Below, one piece after another: positions 36,614 to 48,626 of a stretch of 64,000 bases of DNA (position 1 is the stretch's first letter; each line of letters begins with the position of its first letter). This stretch comes from Odiellus spinosus. Taxonomy: Eukaryota; Arthropoda; Arachnida; Opiliones; Phalangiidae. Where the stretch lies: contig OY987226.1 in the NCBI GenBank assembly GCA_963920705.1, forward strand, positions 16,990,501 through 17,054,500, in the 5' to 3' direction. Both the position numbers and the translations under genes were made by a program. The notes under the pieces were generated by a model. The model was not told the origin of the DNA. It saw nothing but the letters and a program-made list of their open reading frames with translations, and searched no databases.

Positions 36614-39600
36614 ATGTCGAGAAAGTTTGCAAACCTCACCATTCAACTGGGTCTTATAAATGTAATTATTATCATATATTTTTTTAGAAAATTTACAAAA
36701 AAAGGGAGTCATTTATCGGTTGGTTACAGTTAATATAACATACCAATCAAACTACAATTAAAATAAATCCAAAATTAAGTTTCGGACTTCTTGCCGGTAT
36801 TTGGGACGGTAAATTACCAACTCGTGACTAATTCAACAATGATAACACGGGGTGTCGGTAATTTACCGGGGTAATTTAAGACGTTACTTGAAAATCTACG
36901 GACGATAAATTACCAGCTATTCAAACTTGATAGATGGGTGGGTGGGTTTCCAAGATGCTTCAGTTGAATGCGATTTTGAAATAATTCTACGCTAATTTAA
37001 AAATTTTGTCGCATCATGGGTAAAAATGTGCAAAAGAAATATTCACTATATTTCACCAAAATAAATTTAGTTGTGGCCTTTCGTAACTATTTCAAACGTC
37101 ACTGGGAAAGCCGAAGGATTACTCTACGATCTGTGGGTCTACGTAGCTCAATCCCTAGGAATCAGGTTTGAAAAGATAACGCGTACAAAGTTAAAACTCT
37201 AACACTTTACTTCTCAAAGATGGATAGAATTACCTCTCGACCATACGAATACTTTCGAAGACTATTTTGGAGTTTTTTCTCATCTCCAAAACAAAGTAAT
37301 TAAAAGGTCTTAATGCGCATTTTATAGCACTCTCCCTAATTATATTAAATTTCTCCGACGAAGTTTGCAATTATATATAAACCTTTTCTGTTCGGAAAAC
37401 TTAAAAATGTGGGTTTATATGTTGCTGTCAAGATATCTGGTACCATAAACTTGCTTCCCGCCCCCCTAATACCTTGAAAATTATTTTAGCCTTAAAAGGG
37501 GGCTTTCCCGAGAATTTCAACTAAGGCTGAAGACTTATGCTCGATAAATCAGAAATATACGGTGTTTGAAAATCTCCGTTAAATGGACCAGGAAACCTTG
37601 GCTTCATAAATGTCAAATTGTTCTTAATTATTTATATGTTAGTTCGAAATATTGATATTTATGCACATTATGAGATCAATAAAAACCAATTTCAAACATA
37701 TTTAAATTTCAAAACAATACAAAAGACAATCACCTTTAAAACCGCGAGTTTGAAGCCAATTAAATATTCCAGCTCCATGAGAGTAAGATTACGTTTTTTG
37801 ACAAATGGTCTGGGCAAAATAAATCTGGAATATTCAAACAGGAGGTTTCCTGTTCCCTTTAAACAAGGGATAGTTAAGCAACTTCAAGGGAGGATGAAGT
37901 GAGAAATCAAGCAAAAATAAAACATTCGGGAAATATCTCTGAATTGTACAAACAATTCTGAAAATATTCAGATTTTGACATTCAAAGGAGAAATTTGGCT
38001 CCATAAAATGTCCGCGACACGCGCTGTTGTACTCAAGATTATGCGCGGGAAAATAATCAAGAACGAGATATAGCGCATTCAAGAGTGCAGCAGCAGGTGT
38101 CACGCGTATTTTACCAAGCCAATAAAGATTGGGGGTCTTTTATAAGCCCGTGGTGTTTATTTCTATTGAATGTCAATTTTGTACAATTTCGAGACACTTC
38201 CTGAAGACTTTACAACGTTTTAATTTTAGAAGAATTCATTTTCCTTTAATTAAAAACTTTCATTGCACGGCTTTTGACAGAAACCGATCGTCGATGTTAT
38301 TGTAATGCGTACAGTAACGTTAGCGTCCAAGCTCAAGGAGGTGTCTTTTAGCAGCCCATTTGGATTCACTGAAATAGTGTTAATTTCCAATTTGAGAGGT
38401 CAATGCGAAGTCACGACCTACGATCAGTTTCCACACATTAGCACTTGGGTAAGCTACCATCGTCCTACATTCCAAAAGACCCATTCCCGCTGCAACATCT
38501 CATTAAACCGTTACATTCAGGTAAAATTAGCGACATTAGTTGTAATTCTCGTGACCTCAATTATAATAAACCAAAGGAAAAATAGATTGCTAGTCTGTTT
38601 CTTCGACATCATTACTACCTTGATTCGACAACGTAAGTATACGCTTGTAATAGCTCTTGATCTAGAGCGCTGATCACAACTATAGGTATAAAGTGCATTT
38701 GCCCTTAAAAAAGAACTCAAACGTTCCGTAGGAATTTGGGCTAGTTAGCTGTTCCAGCAGTCCACTGGAAACACCCAAGATTTCACAATTTGACCTTTCA
38801 AAAGGTTTCAAATTCTCTATTGTGAAATCAAAACTCTCTACAGTTCTCACCAGTGTAATAACATTTAATATTTATTTTTATGAAATTAAGAATGCTTACT
38901 ATCTTATTTTCCAATTTAAAACTAACTTTGAACAAAGGAATATTTATTTTTAACATTAGCTTGCCCAAATGCATATGGAAAGTTTGGCTCTTCTTTACGG
39001 AAACCTGGTCTTTCATTATTCGAATTCACTCTTACTCTCCTCAGTGTTCCACAGAGTTCTAGTAAAACTTCATCATCCCCAAAGAATGATAACATTTCTA
39101 TGCACTCACTCCCACGGGTATTTTTATTGGCAAAGTATAATTTTATTTTCGTAACCAGCTATACTCATTAATCCGATCAAAGCGTCCGCTAGAATAGCGA
39201 CGGGATTTTTACTAATCGGTCTCTTTCCGTTGATTACAACATTCTTAAACGAAATGAACGCCAACGTTGTTTCTTGCACTGAAAAGATTCCGGATACTTT
39301 CGAGGACATTTTGAAGATGAAGAAGCCAGCAGCCATTTCAACACACTGCCCCTATTACCGTTCCATGTTGGTAAGATGATACAAAATGCTTTCTTAATCA
39401 GTGTAAAAATAGCTTTGAAATAGCTGGCTTATTGGAAAATTCCTTTGTTTGACCTTTAAATTACCGTGAAATGGCTTAACTTATATTTTTAACATGAAAG
39501 TGGATAAAAACTGCGACAAATATGTGCTCTAAAGTGCATAAAAGGGAGAATGAATAAGAGAATCATTCTACTTTCATAGTTTCGTATTTAAAAATGTTTA

Positions 39601-40670
39601 CTTAGCCGGGGATACTAACTTTCAATTATATTAATGCGCGTAAATTAGGAGTGTTGCGTTAAATATAAAATGTTGTAATTGGGCAGGTTTAAAATGACGA
39701 AATTCCGGGATTTAATTTTTTGTCGATGGTATTTTATTAGCAGAATTGATTGGCAATGGTTTCGTTATTCACCGTTTTGAAATTAGCGATATCCTTAACA
39801 CCGGTCTTTCCCTCAGTAAGGCGGGCATCTTTAAGAGTTTATTTCGTAGGTACCAATGCCAGGGTCCTTTAATGGTCATAAAAAAAAACTGCTAACGCTA
39901 ATCGCCTGTTGTACCTCAACAATCTCTAGTCTATTAGTCCTGGTTAAGAGAAAAAATTAAAATTCTAAGTAACTTTTATAATTTACCGATCTATATTTCA
40001 TACGATAATCCTCGAAAGATGTTAAAATAATCGAGGTTCAATTTTATCTTGAACAGAATTCTTCGGATCCAAATATCAGGATTGTAGCGAAGAAAATAAA
40101 GGAAAGTAACGGTCTATTGAAAAGATCTTATTATTGTAACGCGTCCGAAACTGAACAAGTGTTTTTGAAAGAAAAACGAACTTTAATCGCGAACCGTTTT
40201 TCATTCTTGATAAGTTTGCTAGACGAATGTCAAAAGGGACATGACAACGAAGAAAATCTTCGTCGCTTAACGCTGGGATTCGGTACCACCCGTTACAACG
40301 CGAAGAGTGTGTGTTTACCCTTGAGAAAAGACCTTCCCATTGAACTCGTTGACTTAATTAACAGCAGGTAATATTTTAAACTGATAGGCAACCAAAAGAT
40401 CATGTACCAATGAACCCCTTCATTTTTGTCTCTCTCAGAATTTTGTTTTACATAGAAATTGGTATATACGAAAAAGCGACTCGTCAATTAATGGAAAGAT
40501 TCTTCAAGTGTTTGGGACGCAAGATTTTCTTCGATTCCCAATCAGACAAGACCAAATTAGAACCAATCAAATTGGTCGATATTGCCAGTTTGTTCAAACT
40601 GTGGGCCATTTGTCTAGTTTTGTGTACCACGAGTTTCGTGGTAGAATGTATGAAGAAACCATTCTGTTAA
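36614..40670 (+). CDS. Divergent ionotropic receptor, gene 5 (8 exons, 417 aa)
   Basis: Exons: 36614-36661, 37071-37165, 37220-37295, 38281-38448, 38521-38632, 39159-39370, 40057-40367, 40439-40670; frame open. Sister of gene 1, including 5' flank and exon 3 (WIELPLDHTNTF). Sequons NLT and NVT are in S1. The ligand-Arg position is Lys (SKLKEVSFSSPF). The family motif has one change (ISNLRGQCEV), and S1 ends in Trp before the membrane segment. Exon 5 is two codons shorter than in paralogues (TSIIINQRKN), shortening the loop after the first membrane segment. The second membrane segment and IPDTFEDIL are in exon 6; the last membrane segment in exon 8 ends VECMKKPFC. No signal peptide visible and no AATAAA within 100 bp of the stop. 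Predicted chemosensory ligand-gated channel by homology. Confidence 0.8.
37880..38170. repeat. Degraded repeat in intron 3 of gene 5
   Basis: Begins CAAGGGAGGATGAAG and shares the later words AAAATAATCAAGAACGAGA and CACGTGTC-like sequence with about 41485-41790. It is therefore a partial member of the AGGGATGATGAA element family. The right end is missing and there is no clear target duplication. Confidence 0.5.
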
Positions 40671-42678
40671 AAGTATTAGGAAAACGACACTTGACAGAAT
40701 TTCTAGCGCGTTTTAAATTATTAACGTTGAATTTTTAAAATTAATTTATAAACTACGTTTGTGGGAACACCTTTTTGTATTAACAGGGCCATCTTTAGCT
40801 GATTAGTAACGCAGAACTTTGTGAGAATCGCTAACGCAGGAAAGCGCTATTTTATGTAAAATGTCACCTTTTAAGAAATTGTTTAAAATGTTGTCAAATA
40901 TGTTGGATAAAATTCAAATCAAATACAAAAGGTCGCGTTATATTTTCCGTAATGGTACTTATGTTAGTATGTACAAGAATTTATTCAAAGACATAAGAAC
41001 ATGTAAATACATGTCTATGATAAATCCAATGTAATCGCGAATAATTTTCCGATTATTTTTTCATGATTAACTGATTAACTGATAGTTGTGGATTATTTTG
41101 TCCAAATCCCGATCTCTAAATACAGCTTTAGCATCTATTACAATCCTCGCATACTGTGTAGCCTTAATTCGTCTGCTATCTTGCTTTAAAAACATTACTC
41201 CTGACACTGATTCCCTTAGCTAGGCCTTGTATATTGTGTCGACCGACTAAACGCCGATTAAAATTATTAGATGTCTCCCTTCACCGTTTATCCCTTTCTG
41301 ACCATCTTTACGTTTACAAAACACAGTTTCGGCCCTACCCATTTTTGTTCGCTCGTAAACTAAGTTTATAAACGAGGTGTTTTGATACAGTTTTAAACTG
41401 GAAGGTAAAAATAACAATTGTTCACGCGGAAACTGTTAGTGTTCCAAAACTAAAGATTAAAATAAGCGTCTTTTAAACCTCGCGTGAAAGGATTAAAGGG
41501 ATGATGAAAAAGAAAATGAAATGATTTTTATTGATTAGATTAAAACATTAGGAAAAACCAATCATTAAAGATTGATTATGGTTTTTGATTAAAAGTAGAA
41601 CTTCCAACTAATGAAACGACTTCCACCCTATGACTTCATAAAATATCATTGACACGCGGACGATTGTGTGCGTGAAAATAATCAAGAACGAGACTTTGCG
41701 CGATTCAAAGAGTTTGCCTCAGCACGTGTCGCGGGGGAATTTATTCAGCAAAAGGTATAGGGACATCTTTTAATTAGTCGGAGGTTCTTTTAATTATATA
41801 CAAAAAATCAGAGACACTACTACGCAAACATTTTTTTAGAGCTCGGAATCGGATATCCATTACCTTCTGTTATTCGTATATTTTCAGATATTTGATTTTC
41901 GGATAGATTGTTTGTAACTAAAAAATGAAATTTATATATTCGTATAATTGTTAAATGTATAAGGTTTACCCGAAGATAAGCCTTTGGAGCTTTATCTACG
42001 AACGAATTACTTGTATTCAAACATATAACAATGGAAAAGAAAATTCACCCTTCCAGAATCAGTCTAAAATATATATAAAAAAATATAAAAAATTGATTTT
42101 TAATTAGAAGAATATAAATAAAACAACGAAATTAAGATTTTAAATCGTCTTCTTATTTATTATTTTTCAAGAAAATAAATTTGGAATTTTTTTATCCGAG
42201 CGTTTAACGCGGAAAATACTCTACAATAAGGCCACTTTTGGATAAAAACGGATATGGATTATGTTTTTTACTTTATCTTCCAATAAGTTAAATGGTAAGA
42301 AAAATAGTATATTTTTAATCAAACAGATAATATACATCAGAATTTAGTAGATTTTATCCAATTAATAAAAAGTATACGAATTCCGAGCTCTAAATGTTTA
42401 TTTTTAGAAATAATTTAAAAAAAAAACCCAATTCATTTTCCTCTTCATCCTCCCTTTAATACCTCTATATTTTTGGACAAACATTGTTTCTTCTTTTGCA
42501 AAGAATAAATATCGAAAAATGGGGCGTAACACAAATAGTATTTAGGGAACTCGATCATTCTTAAATATAAATAACCCATATTTCTTGTCCAAATGGACTT
42601 ATTCTCGCGTAGGGTTTTAAGTGAATATAGATCTAGCTTGGCCTTAAATAGTATTAATGCAAAAGTGCTCTAAAGAAG
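40671..42678. other. Intergenic region between genes 5 and 6
   Basis: No coding signal. The left part (to about 41490) is unassigned AT-rich sequence; the middle is the TTAA element 41497-42455. The last 220 bp carry the conserved upstream words (TTTTGCAAAGAATAAATATCG near 42496) and GAATATAGATC near 42625. Confidence 0.6.
41497..42455. mobile_element. 959-bp TTAA-flanked element (AGGGATGATGAA family)
   Basis: Ends AGGGATGATGAAAAAGAAAA and the inverted TTTTCCTCTTCATCCTCCCT are imperfect terminal repeats, with TTAA at 41493-41496 and 42456-42459. The interior contains the dispersed ATCGGAT/TTTTCGGA repeat found five more times in the window. It is non-coding and fits a piggyBac-like MITE. It sits about 220 bp upstream of the gene 6 start codon. 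Confidence 0.75.
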
Positions 42679-45600
42679 ATGTCGAGAACGTATGGAAACT
42701 ACACTATAAAATTGGGTCTTGTAGATGTAATTTATTATTCAATGCATATTATTTTTAGCTTAACGTGCAAAAATTAAGATTTCTTTTGATAAGAAATCTA
42801 GATCTTGACTGTACTAAAGTGATGACGTAACTGTGTTGCGTATTTAGCATTGCAAAAGACTGTAATCAGTTACGTTATCGCGTAATCATTGTGGAGATTT
42901 TACAGAGATGTTTAACTCCTCACCATCAATTCATTTAGATCTGGCCTTTGATATATATTTCTAACGAAACTGGGAAAGCCGAAGGATCTCTTTACGATCT
43001 GTGGGTTTACGTAGCTCAATCTCTAGGACTAAGGTATGTAAAATTAATAGATAGTTGATTAACTATCTGAAAAATAATTATTTTAAAAGGTGGACCGAGT
43101 TTGACCTAAGGCGTTATCAAGATGGCATTGGAATTTACGATCATCTACAAAATAAAGTAACGAACTTTTGGGGTTTTCAGGCTCCACCTAATTTTGTAAG
43201 ATTTCTCCACCAATCCTTCACAAATCCCTCATTTATCAATAAGAACTCTTATTTCCCACAACATTTAAATGAAATAAACGACTTGAAGGCTGAGGGTGTT
43301 CTGGCCGCGGGTCAAACTGCTCAGTTCCTGTTTTTGGCGTTCGCTGAATGGCTGACATGGTTGGCCAAGAACTAACATTCATTTTTCTTAATCTTAAATA
43401 AAGTAAGGCTGTCACAATTTTTTTCGAGTGATTATTGATTGCACACTATTAAACACCAATATTCAAAATTTTAAAATTAATTTAAAATTTAATTTTTTCC
43501 TATGGCATATGTAGGCTATGGTACGCCAATCTACATTTCGATTTCATGAAAAAAAATCGCGATAGTCTCACTTTAAATACATTCATTACAAATTCAACCT
43601 ATAGTTTTATAGCCTTCAGATTCAGTAATCCTTGCTTTCCCAAGTTTACTGACCTTGCCTTTTCGCTTTTTTTCAAAATATAAACTAAAATAGATATCGA
43701 AACAATGATAACTTTACAGAATATATAAATATTCTAAATAAATAATTTTCTTAGATAATTTTTGATTAGTCTAGTTCCGACAATCTTCACTTAATATTCT
43801 TTGTCGGAGAAATCTGACAAAAATTCGGTGTTTTTATAGCCGTCAAATAGATGATTTAAATTAACCTTATTTTGAATCGCGACAGGAACCGAGAGTCGAT
43901 GTTATAGTTTTACCTACATTCGCGACCAAGTTCAAGGACGTTATCTGTAGCAGCCCATTTGAATACAGTTACACCGGATTAATTACCAATTTGAGAGGTC
44001 AATGCGAAGTCACAGCCTACGATCAGTTTCCAAACATAACTATTTCGGTAAGCTACCATGGTGTACATAACCCGAAAATATCCCGTTCAAATCGAGAGAC
44101 TTTACTCACGAGTATTATAAATCGTCAGTGACATTCACCCAAACCTTCCACGAATATATAGATATAGAGAGAAAACATTACGCAGGCTCCTTTTCTGCAC
44201 TCAAAAAAAATGAGCGACCAAATTCCTCGGTTCCCCCGGCAATCGCTTCATCAACGATTTAATGAAATGTATCTCAATTTAGACTCAATTAGTGACGTTC
44301 GTATTAATCCTCGCAACCTCGATTATAATTTACATAAACGAAAGGAAGAACGGATTGCTAACCTATTTCTTCCTGATAATTGCCACCTTAATTCGCCAAC
44401 GTAAGTTTTATGAGTACTTTGTCGTGTTCCAGAACAGTTGAAAAGTAATTTTCTATATTCGTATTAGCGGTTAAAGAGAGAATGCAACCTAACAGCCTTT
44501 TTTATCAATTCCTTATAGTTAACTTTGATATTTAAAAACTTACCTGGAAAATAGCCTTAGCTGGATTCACGAAGATTCTGAATATCTTCGCATAGAAGGG
44601 TCAGCGACGAATGTACAAAGGCCCGACATTAAGGCGAGATCTCCATGAGACGAGCAATAACATTCGATTGGTCGCTGACCCATCAATGCGAAGAAATTCA
44701 GGATTTCCCTAAGTCCAGCTAAGCCTACTTTCCGCGCAAGTTTTAAATTTATAATTTTCCCACTGGATAAATCTGTTTCACAATAAATAATTTTAGAGCA
44801 AACTGTTCTTGGTCACTTGAATATACAGTACTGATGGAATACGAATTCATAACATATTTTTTTATTTGGAAAATAATTTGGCGCATAGCTGTATCAATTA
44901 AGCAGTCCAAGGCACCAGCTAGGATAGCGACGGGCTTTCTACTAATAGGATTATTTCCAATGATTATTTTATTCTTAAACGAAATGAAAGCGAACGTGGT
45001 TTCGTGCGTCGAAAAGATCCCGGACACTTTCGAGGATCTTTTAAAAATGGACAGACCAGCCGCCATACCAAGAAAATTCGACGATTACTCTTACATGTTG
45101 GCAAGTTAAATAATATTTGAAATAATAAATTTGAAATATCTGTCACAAATAGGCTTCCCCTATAGTTGAGCAGATCAACTGGGTTTTTGATTAATTCCAA
45201 ATATCTGTGATTTTGATCTTAAAGGATGGCCCGTAAAAAAACTTATCAAGGATCTTACGAGTAAAAAGGACAGTAGCGATTGCATATATTGTACTATCGT
45301 ATGGGGCAATAGAACGCTAGCGATTTACAGACTCTGAACACGTGACGTCTTGTTTTGATTTCTGACGGACAAATTTCCGTATTTTTCAAATGTCCAACGC
45401 TAACTTAAATTACCCGGACAAAGCTCGAAAACTAAAAAACAATAGGGTCGACTTGATTTGTCAAAATAATTTTTTTTCCTCAAATTAAAAATGATCTTTA
45501 TCTTTATCTTTGACAGAATTCATCGGATCCAAATGTCAAATATTTGGCGGCGAAGATAAAAAATAGTAACGGTCTAATTGAAGATTACTATGTTAACGCT

Positions 45601-47161
45601 TCGCAAACTGCCGTAATATTGTTGAAAGAGAAACGAACTTTAATCATCAGCATTTATCCATTCTTGCTTAACCTGGGTCAAGAATGCCGAAAAGATCAGG
45701 TCAATAAAGATATTTTACGTCGATTAACCCTGAAAATTGGAACCAGCCTCTTTTATATGAAAATCATTGGTATGCCCATGAGAATCGACCTTCCCAGGGA
45801 TCTCGTCGACAAAATTAACACACGGTAATGTTTTAACTCATTTGCAAACAAACAAAAAAAAAAACGTGCATGAATTCAATTGGTGAAAATACGTGACTTC
45901 AGATGGTGAAGCAAGAGTTTATGAAAACCCTCAATAAGCGAATCGATTTGAAATGATAGGTATACGGACTCGCATCCGTGAGCAATCAAGACAGTGAGTG
46001 GGGCCGGAGGGGAGAATTATATTATAATGCATTTAAATCTATAAAAATGAAGATAGTAGTCCAGTTTTCTAGAAATTGTTATTGACTTTTATAGCCGCTT
46101 TTTAGTGGATTTTCATAGGAATAACCCGAAAAACACTAATTGACAGGGTTCATGCATTTTAAAGGCAAAGAACTGTCGAATTTCGATATTTTCGAAATTA
46201 TTTCAACTTTTTCTGTTCGTTTTATTTCCTATCATTTCCATCTTTTTCGGTATTCCTTCTACTTTTCCCATTTGAGAGCTGTAAGCTAATTATAATTTTT
46301 TTGAACTTAAATAACGTTGGCCTAATTAAAGGGTGAAAGCAACCAATAAGTGATTTTTTTTTATCGATTTCTATAGTGAAAATTTTTTTGCAAACAAATA
46401 TTAAACTAGAAATTTAAAACTTTCCCGGAAAATAGGCTTAGCAGGATTCATGGAGATCCTGATTTCCTCGCTTGTAAGGTCTAACGACCAATCGAATGCG
46501 ATTGTAAGTCTCGTGGATATCTAGAGGCAATTCAAGATCTCCATGAATCTCGCTAAGCCTATTTTCAGGGTAAGTTTTAAATTTATTTCCAGTTTAATGT
46601 TTGTTTTGTTAACTTTTTATAAGTGGATTAGGCCTATTTAAACGATACGGAATCGATAAAAAAAATTACTTGTTATTAGGTTGCATTCTACCTTTAATGA
46701 AATTTTAATTACTTCTCGTCTTTCCGAAAGTTCTTTGACAGAATCTTTTCAATTTTGGTCCGATTGTTTCAGGGTCCTTGTAGAAGAAGCTTTAAGTAAA
46801 ACTTTTGCGTAGGAAAGGTCCTTATTGGCATAATTTCAAAGCTGTTCATTAAGAATCCTAACCTTTTAACTTTATCCGTAATGACCTCCATTGAATTTGT
46901 TTTTCCCTCAGGATTTTGTATTACAACGATATTGGTTTGGATCAAATAGGGCGTCGTAAACTATACGGAGATGTATTCGAATGTTTGGGGCCGAAGATTT
47001 TCCCGGGGTTCTCCGATATCGAATTTGAAGCGACAAAATTGGAAAACATCAATCTGATCGATGTGGCCAGTTTGTTCAAAGTGTGGACCATTGGTCTAAC
47101 TCTTTCTATCTTGAGTTGCGTAATAGAGTGCGTGATGGCGTCATTTATTTGGAAATATTAA
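42679..47161 (+). CDS. Divergent ionotropic receptor, gene 6 (8 exons, 419 aa)
   Basis: Exons: 42679-42726, 42939-43033, 43090-43156, 43886-44047, 44283-44400, 44889-45100, 45517-45824, 46912-47161; frame open. The start reads MSRTYGNYTIKLGL; exon 2 encodes WPLIYISNETGKAEGSLYDL, a textbook-like S1 start. Exons 3 and 4 are each a few codons short. The ligand-Arg position is Lys (TKFKDVICSSPF); then ITNLRGQCEV. The donor after exon 6 is GC (ATGTTG|GCAAGT) where every paralogue has GT. It otherwise matches the donor consensus, so GC-AG splicing is likely; reading through meets TAA at once. Last membrane segment in exon 8 ends IECVMASF. AATAAA at 47243. No signal peptide. Intron 3 begins with an open continuation of exon 3 (see 43157-43375). 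Confidence 0.78.
43157..43375 (+). other. Open continuation of gene 6 exon 3 into intron 3
   Basis: The frame of exon 3 stays open 72 codons past its GT donor and ends in TAA at 43373-43375, followed by AATAAAG near 43400. The first part aligns with intron 3 of genes 1 and 5 (word AGATTTCTCCACC near 12370), so it is ancestral intron. The later part (ending FAEWLTWLAKN) has no counterpart in paralogues. It could be an alternative truncated 3' end, an inserted fragment of another gene, or chance. I do not recognise it. Confidence 0.35.
44475..44760. mobile_element. Partial TTAA element (AGAATGCAACCTAAC family), copy 2, intron 5 of gene 6
   Basis: Left end AGAGAGAATGCAACCTAACA after TTAA, then the family interior (GGCTTAGCTGGATTC-type word near 44558). 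The right terminus is missing or degraded; the boundary at 44760 is approximate. Confidence 0.6.
46330..46693. mobile_element. 364-bp TTAA element (AGAATGCAACCTAAC family), copy 3, intron 7 of gene 6
   Basis: Ends AGGGTGAAAGCAACC and GGTTGCATTCTACCT with TTAA on both sides. It is the short internal form of the 1043-bp copy after gene 3. Confidence 0.8.
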
Positions 47162-48626
47162 CTTAACTGAATCAGAGCCATTCCGACTCGACTCTGATCA
47201 ATTTATGCTTTGCCTCCGTGGTTGCCTGCTACATAGTAGCGAAATAAATATTATTATTCTTATTAATTTAAAACAAACAATTAGTATTTCCAATACTAAA
47301 ATCAATGTACTTTAAGGAAATGTATACCGATTTCATGTCAAATGTATTTCAAATTACAAAATAAACTTCGTTCCATGAAAAAAAGTGGTAGAAGGTGATT
47401 CTTAAGCTCAATAAGTACTCTAAATTCCTCTGAACTCAATTCTATCTCAGACACATTAACATTATAGACATCTCTATCTTCCTTTTGACATTGTCCCCTC
47501 GTTAAGCCCATTTGATTTGTTTTTCAAATTTCGTTTTGGTTAGCTATTTGGTCTCCCTCACATACCCACCAATATCCTCTCTCAGCCCATTTTTTGACTA
47601 ATGTACTTGTTCTTGTAACAAGGTTCAATTCCATATTCTATTGACTTAACTTTATCCAGTTACCCAATTTTTAAACAGTTACTTTTTGCTGCCATTCTGT
47701 AAAATATATTTGTTTTTGCTGTTTTATTTTTTTGTATTTTTGAATCTGATATATATAACAAGCAATCAGCTATTATATGCAGAATTATCGAAATTCCGTG
47801 TTCAAGATGAGGTTTGCAAATGAGAGATGCTGAGATGAATAGAGGAACCATGTTAAACCTCATAAAGAAGAAAGTAGCCCTTGATAACTGTTCTTTGACA
47901 CTAGAACATTATTTTGGCGTGTTACGGGCTTCAGAATCAATACTTAACCCGTGATTCGTTGACACTATTTATCAACATCTCGATGATTATATTGTACAAT
48001 TTCATACTGTATAATAATAAAATACGAAAATTCAAACGACGATTCAAATAGCAGGAGACCACAGAGGCAAAGTCTACATGTGCATTTTCACAGTTGACTA
48101 GATTAAGGGACACGTATTACTAAACCCCGTAGAAGGGACATTGATAAATGATATTAATTTATATTTATAAAATATAGAAATAAAAATACCTAGGAGTAAT
48201 AGTCAATGGTGGTGGAATTTCATATTTTTGTTTTAGATAAGACTTAATAGCGAATCTTTACGTTTACACAAGCGGTTTAACCGAGTAGCTTTCAAAGATC
48301 CGTAACTAGAGCAAACTTACACACAATATATACAGAATAAATATGGATTTCGTAAACTTCCTGCGAAAAAAGTAAATTTAATAAGCGTCGTTTACGTGAT
48401 AGCCCTCGCGAACAAGGTCAATACCTATATATCTTTGAATTGTCTTTGCAAAATAAGTAAAATCGAAGAAAAAGGGGCGCAGTCGAAAATTCCCTAATGT
48501 AAACAGCGGGCGTATTTCTATAGCGTATGTCTGGTAGAGATCGAGTATTTTCATTATGTTGGTTTAAAACCAGTATATATATCCGCAGTCCTTACGTAGT
48601 AGTAACGCAACGTTATCCTAACGAAG
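47162..48626. other. Intergenic region between genes 6 and 7
   Basis: No coding signal. The right part (from about 48000) aligns with the region upstream of gene 8 (56860-56966), except that gene 8 lacks 48274-48607. It contains the conserved words GATAGCCCTCGCG (48400, also near 23977) and TATATATAT. Confidence 0.6.
48574..48582 (+). promoter_or_regulatory. TATA-like word upstream of gene 7
   Basis: CAGTATATATATCCGCAG lies about 50 bp before the start codon, in a position comparable to GAGTATAnAT words before genes 3, 4 and 6. The equivalent stretch is deleted upstream of gene 8. Confidence 0.3.
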
